DNA of 64,000 nt from Actinoplanes sp. TFC3. Lineage in GTDB: Bacteria; Actinomycetota; Actinomycetes; Mycobacteriales; Micromonosporaceae. Shown piece by piece: positions 58,840 to 64,000 of this stretch; within the stretch, counting starts at the first letter, position 1; each line of letters begins with the position of its first letter. The stretch is taken from positions 416,078-480,077 of the forward strand of contig NZ_LOJP01000002.1 of assembly GCF_001553785.1 (NCBI RefSeq), read 5' to 3'. The notes under the pieces are model-generated. The model was not told the origin of the DNA. It made no database searches and saw nothing but the letters and a program-made list of their open reading frames with translations. The position numbers and the translations under genes are program-made.

Positions 58840-61277
58840 GACGTGCACTGATCATCGCGACGGAGAACTACACCGACCCCGCTTTCTCCGCGCTGCCCGG
58901 CACGGCGAGGGATGCCGGGGAGCTGTACGAGGTGCTCGGCGACCCGGCCGTCGGGGACTTCGATGTCACCGTGCTCGACAACGCCGGGGTGCTGGCCGCC
59001 GGGCGCCACATCAAACGCTTCTTCGCCGACGCCGGCCCGGACGACATCCTGCTGCTCCACATCGCCGGGCACGGGCTGCGCAACGACGAGGGCGCGCTGT
59101 ACTTCGCGGTCGCCGACACCGTGCCCGACCTGCTGTTCGTCACCGCGCTGGCGGCCAAGGACATCACCCACGAGATGGACCTGAGCCCCGCCCGGCGCAT
59201 CGTGGTGCTGCTGGACTGCTGCTACGCGGGCGCGTTCGACGACCGCAAGGACCTCGAGCACGCCGGGCCGCCGGTGCAGCAGGCACCCACGCTGCCGGTC
59301 GGCTCGGCCGGGCCCCGCGATGACGCCCATGTGCGCGGTCAGGTGATCATCGCCGCGGCGACCAGCATCGAGCAGGCCGTCGAGGGGCGCACCGGCGGGC
59401 TGTTCACCCGGTGCGTGGTGCACGGGCTGCGCACCGGCGAGGCCGACCTCAACGGCGACGGCGAGGTCGACGCGCACGAGCTGCACCTGTACGTGGACAG
59501 CCGGATGAGCCGGCTCGGAGCCGGGCGGGGGCAGCGCCCGACGTACTCGGTGCACCGGTTGCAGGGCATGCTGCGCATCGCGCACCGAGCCGGCCAGTCC
59601 CGCCCGGTTCCCGTCGTTGCCGAGACGCCACCCGAGGAGCCGGAACCCCGGCGGCCCTGGGTACGGGTGCTGCTGGGCCTGGTGGCGCTGATCCTGTCCG
59701 GGTGCGGGGTGCAGGGCGACAGCGCGCTGGCCGGGGACGGCTGCCCGGCCCCTACATACCTGCGGGTGGCGGTGGACCCGGCCGGGCTCGGGGCGTACCG
59801 GAAGCTGGCCACGGCGTTCGAGAACTGGGTCGCAGGCCGGCGGGGTGGCTGCCGCAGCGCGGACCTGTACGTGTTCCCGGTCAGCCGGGCGGACATGACC
59901 GCCGGGCTGGAGTTCCAGTGGGGGCAGGGCACCCGGGGCCGCTGGTTCCCGCGCGACGTCGGGCCGACCCCGGACGTGTGGCTGCCCGCCGCGCAGGCCG
60001 ACGTGCCCGCGTTCCTTCACGACGTCCACGAGATCGGCTACACACCGATCGTGCTCGGTGTGCCCCGCAAGACCGGGTTGCCCGAGGGTGAGCGCGAGGA
60101 CAAGCTGCTGTGGCCCGAGTTGTTCGACCTGGCGGCCGGCCCGGCCGGTGTGGTGCGGGCCGATCCGGCGGTGTCCGCGGTGGCGCGGATGGCCACGACG
60201 GCGTTGTACGACGAGGGCAACGCCGGGGCTGGCACCGCGCGTACCCGCTTCGAGCAGCCCTTGGACCGGGCGCTGGACGCCGGGGCCTACCCGGAAGGGG
60301 ATGAGACCGCGCTGCTGTGCCGCCAGGCGCAGGCGCACGGCCGGAACGCGATCATCCTCACCGAGCAGATGCTGGTGCGCTACAACCTCGGCGCGGCGTG
60401 CCCCGGCACCGGGATACCGCAGGGCGGCGACCGGTTGCAGGGCTTCTACCCGCGCGACACGCCCCTGGTGCATCAAGTGGTCGCCACGCTGCGCTGGCCG
60501 CGCGAGGTGCAGCCCCAGACCACCGCCGAGTTCGCCCAGTGGTTCGTCGGCTGGCTGGGCAGCCGGGCCGGCAAGCAGGCCCTGATCGGCACGGGTTTAC
60601 GCACCGACGGGTACGAGGGCACCGAGCCGATCAGCACGGCCAACGGCGCCGGGCAGTGGCCGTTCGGCGAGGCCCGCGGCGACGAGCCGGACGCCGCGGT
60701 GCAAGCGGCTGTCGACGGCATCCGGGCGCAGGCGACCCGGCCGGGGCATTTCCTGGTGGCCCTGGACGCGTCCGGCTCGATGGACGACATCACCGCGGAC
60801 CCGACCGTGACGCGCTGGGAGGCCGCCGTGGCCGCAGTCGGTCAGACCGTGGGCAAGCTCGGCGAGCGCGACCTGTTCGGCGTGGTCCCCTTCGCCGGCA
60901 GCGCCCCGGGAAAGATGCCCACGCTGGGCAAGCCCTCGGTGGCCGCGGTCAGCACCGCCACCAGCCACGTGCGCCCCGACGGCGGCACCCCGCTGTACGA
61001 CACCATCCGCGCCGGTGCCGAGCAACTGCGCCGCAGCCCCGGCGGCAGCCGGCCGCAGCGCACCCTGATCGTGCTCACCGACGGCAAGGACAACACCGGC
61101 AGGGGCGTGCCGACGCGGGCCCAGCTGACCGGTGTCCGGGTGTTCGTGATCGCGGTCGGCGACGTGGCCTGCTCGGCCCGGGACCTGAGCACACTGGTCC
61201 GCGACACCGGCGGGCGCTGCTTCGATGCCGGGGCCGGCGACGGTCTCACCGGCCTGTTCGACGCGATCTGGGAGTAG
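58836..61277 (+). CDS. Caspase-like peptidase fused to TM helix, solute-binding-like domain and vWA domain
   Basis: 813 residues from CTG 58836. (1) Caspase/C14 domain (1-255): LRRALIIATENY strand, H79 in HIAGHG, C129 in LLDCCYAGAF, and an EF-hand-like loop DLNGDGEVDAHE (204-215). (2) A Pro-rich linker and one transmembrane helix (about 276-290). (3) A periplasmic-binding-protein-like domain (306-605). (4) A vWA domain (636-810) with intact MIDAS: DASGS at 644-648, T718 and D749. Predicted topology: caspase in the cytoplasm, sensor and vWA outside. No ATG, GTG or TTG lies near the conserved N-terminus; CTG 58836 overlaps the EACC1 stop (CTGA) with GGAGG at 58821-58825. The frame extends upstream to 58443, but that part is antisense-like shadow. 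The stop abuts the next gene's GTG. Confidence 0.85.
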   Translation: MRRALIIATENYTDPAFSALPGTARDAGELYEVLGDPAVGDFDVTVLDNAGVLAAGRHIKRFFADAGPDDILLLHIAGHGLRNDEGALYFAVADTVPDLLFVTALAAKDITHEMDLSPARRIVVLLDCCYAGAFDDRKDLEHAGPPVQQAPTLPVGSAGPRDDAHVRGQVIIAAATSIEQAVEGRTGGLFTRCVVHGLRTGEADLNGDGEVDAHELHLYVDSRMSRLGAGRGQRPTYSVHRLQGMLRIAHRAGQSRPVPVVAETPPEEPEPRRPWVRVLLGLVALILSGCGVQGDSALAGDGCPAPTYLRVAVDPAGLGAYRKLATAFENWVAGRRGGCRSADLYVFPVSRADMTAGLEFQWGQGTRGRWFPRDVGPTPDVWLPAAQADVPAFLHDVHEIGYTPIVLGVPRKTGLPEGEREDKLLWPELFDLAAGPAGVVRADPAVSAVARMATTALYDEGNAGAGTARTRFEQPLDRALDAGAYPEGDETALLCRQAQAHGRNAIILTEQMLVRYNLGAACPGTGIPQGGDRLQGFYPRDTPLVHQVVATLRWPREVQPQTTAEFAQWFVGWLGSRAGKQALIGTGLRTDGYEGTEPISTANGAGQWPFGEARGDEPDAAVQAAVDGIRAQATRPGHFLVALDASGSMDDITADPTVTRWEAAVAAVGQTVGKLGERDLFGVVPFAGSAPGKMPTLGKPSVAAVSTATSHVRPDGGTPLYDTIRAGAEQLRRSPGGSRPQRTLIVLTDGKDNTGRGVPTRAQLTGVRVFVIAVGDVACSARDLSTLVRDTGGRCFDAGAGDGLTGLFDAIWE

Positions 61278-62570
61278 GTGGCACGGGTGCGCGTACGCGG
61301 CAAGCCGTGGTGGATCTTCGTGGCTGGCAACCTCACCGGGGCGCTGCTGGTAGCCGGGCTGTTCGTGGCCGGCCCGTTCGCCCCGCCCGACGCGCTGGAA
61401 CCGGGTGAGCTGGTGATCCTCAGCGGCAAGGACGACAGCCGGGGCGGGCGTCAGGTACTCATCGACCTGTGGAACGACAGCCACCCCGGCAACCGGGCGC
61501 GCATCGACGAGCTGCCCGAAGCCGCCGACGGGCAGTACGCGCAGATGTACAACCGCACCGAGGACGACACCACCGACATCTACAACCTCGACGTGACCTG
61601 GACCGCGGCATTCGCCGACCCGTCGTCGGGGCCGGCGCGCATCCGGGCCATCGACGAGTCAGCGCTGGCCGCCGACCCGGGCGACTCGTTCATGCCCAAC
61701 CCGCTGCAGACCTGCCGCTACGACGGCAAGCTGTGGGCGCTGCCGTTCAACTCCGACGCCGGGCTGCTCTACTACCGCTCCGAGAAGGCGCAGGCCGGCC
61801 CGTTCACCTGGGCCGGCATCGCCCGCGCCCCGGATCGCGAGGCCGCGTACACCACCCAGTTGCAACAGTACGAGGGGCTGACCGTCAACATCCTGGAGGC
61901 GGTGTGGTCGCTCGGCGGTGACCTGGACGTCGACGAGCACACCGGTCAGGTGACGCTGGACTTGGCCATCTGGGACGAGGCGGCGCGCCGGCTGACACCG
62001 CGCCGCGACGGTAAGCGTTCGGTGGTGCTGGGCGACTCGACCACGTTCACCGAGGGCACGAGCCGCGATGCCTTCCGCGACGGGCGGGTGCCGTTCATGC
62101 GCAACTGGCCGGTGGCGTACCGGATCATGGCCGGCGGCGACGCGTCACCCACCGAGACCCCGGTCGAGCCGACATGGTTCAAGGTGGCGCAACTGCCCGG
62201 CGCGAGCGTGCTGGGCGGGCAGAACCTGGCGATCTCGGCGCGCACCAAGCAGCCCCGCGCCGCCCAGGCGCTGATCGAGTTCCTGACCAGCGAGCACAGC
62301 CAGCGCATCCTGTTCGAGAAGGGCGGCTTCGCCGCGACCCGCGACGCGGTCTACAACGACGAGACCGTCAAGCAGAATTACCGGTACGCCCCCACGTTGC
62401 ACGCGGCCATCACCACCGCGCGCCTGCGCCCGCGCTCGGCCAACTACGTCACGTTCAGCAAGACGCTCGCCGCGCTGGTGCACGACGTGCTGGTCGGGCG
62501 CACCCAGCAGCTACCCCGCAACCTGGCCGCCCAGCTGACCCAGGCGCTGCAGGGGAAGCAGGCCAACTGA
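61278..62570 (+). CDS. Membrane-anchored extracellular solute-binding protein (family 1-like)
   Basis: 430 residues. One N-terminal transmembrane helix (about 12-33) without a lipobox anchors a two-lobed substrate-binding fold: ELVILSGKDDSRGG, VTWTAAFADPSSG, GKLWALPFNSDAGLLYYRSE, and QNLAISARTKQPRAA. These match sugar-binding proteins of ABC importers, but no permease or ATPase gene is nearby. GTG 61278 directly follows the caspase gene's stop. It is probably an extracytoplasmic sensor or partner of the caspase-vWA protein, which itself carries a related binding-protein-like module. Ligand unknown. Confidence 0.85.
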   Translation: MARVRVRGKPWWIFVAGNLTGALLVAGLFVAGPFAPPDALEPGELVILSGKDDSRGGRQVLIDLWNDSHPGNRARIDELPEAADGQYAQMYNRTEDDTTDIYNLDVTWTAAFADPSSGPARIRAIDESALAADPGDSFMPNPLQTCRYDGKLWALPFNSDAGLLYYRSEKAQAGPFTWAGIARAPDREAAYTTQLQQYEGLTVNILEAVWSLGGDLDVDEHTGQVTLDLAIWDEAARRLTPRRDGKRSVVLGDSTTFTEGTSRDAFRDGRVPFMRNWPVAYRIMAGGDASPTETPVEPTWFKVAQLPGASVLGGQNLAISARTKQPRAAQALIEFLTSEHSQRILFEKGGFAATRDAVYNDETVKQNYRYAPTLHAAITTARLRPRSANYVTFSKTLAALVHDVLVGRTQQLPRNLAAQLTQALQGKQAN

Positions 62571-62589
62571 CCCGCTCCCCCGCAGGCTG

Positions 62590-64000
62590 TCAGTGCGCGG
62601 CGTGCACCTGGCGGATCTTGTCCAGCGACGTGGGCTGGGTCACGCTCTTGCGGGCGGCCAGCGCGGCGGGCGCGGCGGGCTTGGCCGGGGTGTACAGCCA
62701 GGTCTGGAACAGCTCGTCGAGCTGCTGGCCGGAGATCTTCTCCGACAGCGCGATGAACTCGGCGGTGGTGCCGTTGCCGTAGCGGTGCTCGGCGACCCAG
62801 GTGCGCAGGATCTCGAAGAAGTCGTTGTCACCGACGGTGCGGCGCAGTTGGTGCAGGGTCATCGCGCCACGGTCGTACACGGCGTTGTCGAACACGTTGG
62901 CCGGGCCCGGGTCACCCGGCTTGACGGTCCAGAAATCCGCGGGCTCGGTGGCGTACAGGAAGTCGAAGAGCTCGTCGGCCGTGCCCTCGCCCTGCTTCTC
63001 CGACCAGAGCCACTCGGCGTAGCTGGCGAAGCCCTCGTTGAGCCAGATCTCCTTCCACTGCGCGACCGACACCGCGTCACCGAAAAACTGGTGGGCGTTC
63101 TCGTGCACGACGACGTAGGGGTTGGAGCCGCCGCGGAAGAAGTTGGCCGAGTAGTTGGGCCGGGTCTGGTTCTCCAGCGCGAACGTCAGCGTGCCGGGCG
63201 GCGCGACCACACCACCGCGCGCGGTGAACGGCCACGGACCGAAGATCGAGGACTCCCAGTCGGTGATCTCGGCGGTGCGTTCCACACTGGAGCGCGCGGC
63301 CGCGTCGAAGTCCTCGGGTAGCAACTGCGAGTACGCGTTGATCACAGGGGTGCCGTCGGCGGTCACGTCGCGGGTGATGTCGTACTGCCCGATCGTGATG
63401 AACGCCAGATAGGTGGCCTGCGGCTTGGCCGAGCGCCAGTACCAGCGGGTCCAGCCGAGCAGCTCCGGGGTGTTGGCCCGCGGCTGCACGCCGTTGCTGA
63501 TCACCTCGACGCCGTCGGGCACCGCCACGGACACGTCAAAGGTGGCCTTGTCCGACGGGTGGTCGTTGCTCGGGAACCACCACCACGCCTCTTCCGGCTC
63601 GCCGACCGCGAGGGCGCCGTCCGGGGTACGGATCCACGCCGTGAACCCGGCCGCCACCTTGTTCGAGGGCACCCCGGAATAGGTGACCACGACGGTGAGC
63701 GCCTGACCGTCGGCGATCGCGCGGGCCGGCTTGACCACCAGCTCGTGATCGCCCTGCCGGGTGAACGTGGCGGGCCGGTTGTTCACCTGGACCGAGGCCA
63801 CGTCGAGCACGAAGTCCAGGTTGAACGAGCTGAGATCCTGCTCGGCGGTGGCCAGGATGGTCGTGGTGCCGGTCAGCCGGTCCTGCTCGGGGTAGTAGCG
63901 CAGCCGGATGTCGTAGTGGGACACGTCGTAGCCGCTGTTGCCGTAGTCGGGGAAGTACTCGTCCCCGAGGCCGGCGCCACCGGGTGCGGGCGCGGCAGCA
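62590..64000 (-). CDS. M1-family aminopeptidase (partial, N-terminus beyond the right edge)
   Basis: The frame runs off the right edge with no start in sight; at least 470 residues are present. The zinc motif is HENAH followed by WLNEGFASYAEWL, giving the HExxH-x18-E gluzincin pattern, and TFALENQTRP corresponds to the exopeptidase GxMEN loop. An N-terminal beta domain of M1 type is seen (SHYDIRLRYYPEQDRLTG), preceded by an Ala/Pro/Gly-rich stretch, so it may be secreted. An internal ATG at 63924 is not the start, since upstream residues (EYFPDYGNSGYDVSHYD) match the family. Tail-to-tail with the binding-protein gene. Confidence 0.93.
   Translation of the reverse strand, partial: AAAPAPGGAGLGDEYFPDYGNSGYDVSHYDIRLRYYPEQDRLTGTTTILATAEQDLSSFNLDFVLDVASVQVNNRPATFTRQGDHELVVKPARAIADGQALTVVVTYSGVPSNKVAAGFTAWIRTPDGALAVGEPEEAWWWFPSNDHPSDKATFDVSVAVPDGVEVISNGVQPRANTPELLGWTRWYWRSAKPQATYLAFITIGQYDITRDVTADGTPVINAYSQLLPEDFDAAARSSVERTAEITDWESSIFGPWPFTARGGVVAPPGTLTFALENQTRPNYSANFFRGGSNPYVVVHENAHQFFGDAVSVAQWKEIWLNEGFASYAEWLWSEKQGEGTADELFDFLYATEPADFWTVKPGDPGPANVFDNAVYDRGAMTLHQLRRTVGDNDFFEILRTWVAEHRYGNGTTAEFIALSEKISGQQLDELFQTWLYTPAKPAAPAALAARKSVTQPTSLDKIRQVHAAH

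Overview
The window is high-GC actinobacterial chromosome. Gene content (acyl-CoA carboxylase with an epsilon subunit, Maf, a mycosin, a RamB-type regulator, several NarL-type two-component systems, many GTG starts, many apparently leaderless promoters) suggests a filamentous actinomycete, most plausibly Micromonosporaceae (Actinoplanes-like); the genus is an inference. No tRNA, rRNA, CRISPR array, transposase or integrase was recognised.

Layout. 1-7.5 kb: an acyl-CoA carboxylase beta subunit faces a leftward block of two tandem M50B-type membrane peptidases, maf, a mycosin and two ESX-substrate-like genes, with the carboxylase epsilon subunit at the far end. 7.6-13.4 kb: a tightly overlapping three-gene signalling operon: a Ser/Thr kinase fused to a CheA-like kinase and a receiver, a CheB methylesterase, and a triple-receiver histidine kinase. 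13.3-14.9 kb: a leftward operon with a Crp-like regulator, a small membrane protein and a nucleotidyltransferase-like protein, with a perfect palindrome on its promoter. 15-20.4 kb: a MacB/FtsX-type ABC exporter divergent from a NarL-type two-component system. 20.4-22.6 kb: a leftward operon of an AA10 lytic polysaccharide monooxygenase, a DUF305 lipoprotein, a MarR regulator and an acetyltransferase. 22.9-31 kb: a glycosyltransferase, peptidase E, a mannitol dehydrogenase family enzyme, and the glyoxylate shunt (aceA, aceB) divergent from a RamB-like regulator.

31-34 kb is an accessory patch with lower GC, two methyltransferase remnants, and an intact pair of an unknown C-terminally membrane-anchored protein and a SAM methyltransferase. 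34-49 kb: an EAL-DICT protein, a beta-propeller protein, a TDT transporter with a LysR regulator, a frameshifted secreted carbohydrate-binding/beta-propeller gene, an M4 protease, an AidB remnant, a YcaQ-like glycosylase, an AAA+ ATPase and two oxidoreductases. 49-57 kb: a second Ser/Thr kinase, a NarL-type system divergent from an MMPL transporter, an MBL hydrolase and an XRE regulator. 57.3-62.6 kb: a DUF2786 protein, then a three-gene caspase system: an EACC1-like protein, a caspase-TM-binding-protein-vWA polypeptide, and a membrane-anchored solute-binding protein. The window ends inside an M1 aminopeptidase.

The best candidates for undescribed systems are the kinase-CheA/CheB/triple-REC operon (7594-13363) and the EACC1-caspase-vWA/binding-protein operon (58453-62570). 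Secondary candidates are the LPMO-DUF305 operon and the 31-34 kb membrane protein-methyltransferase pair.
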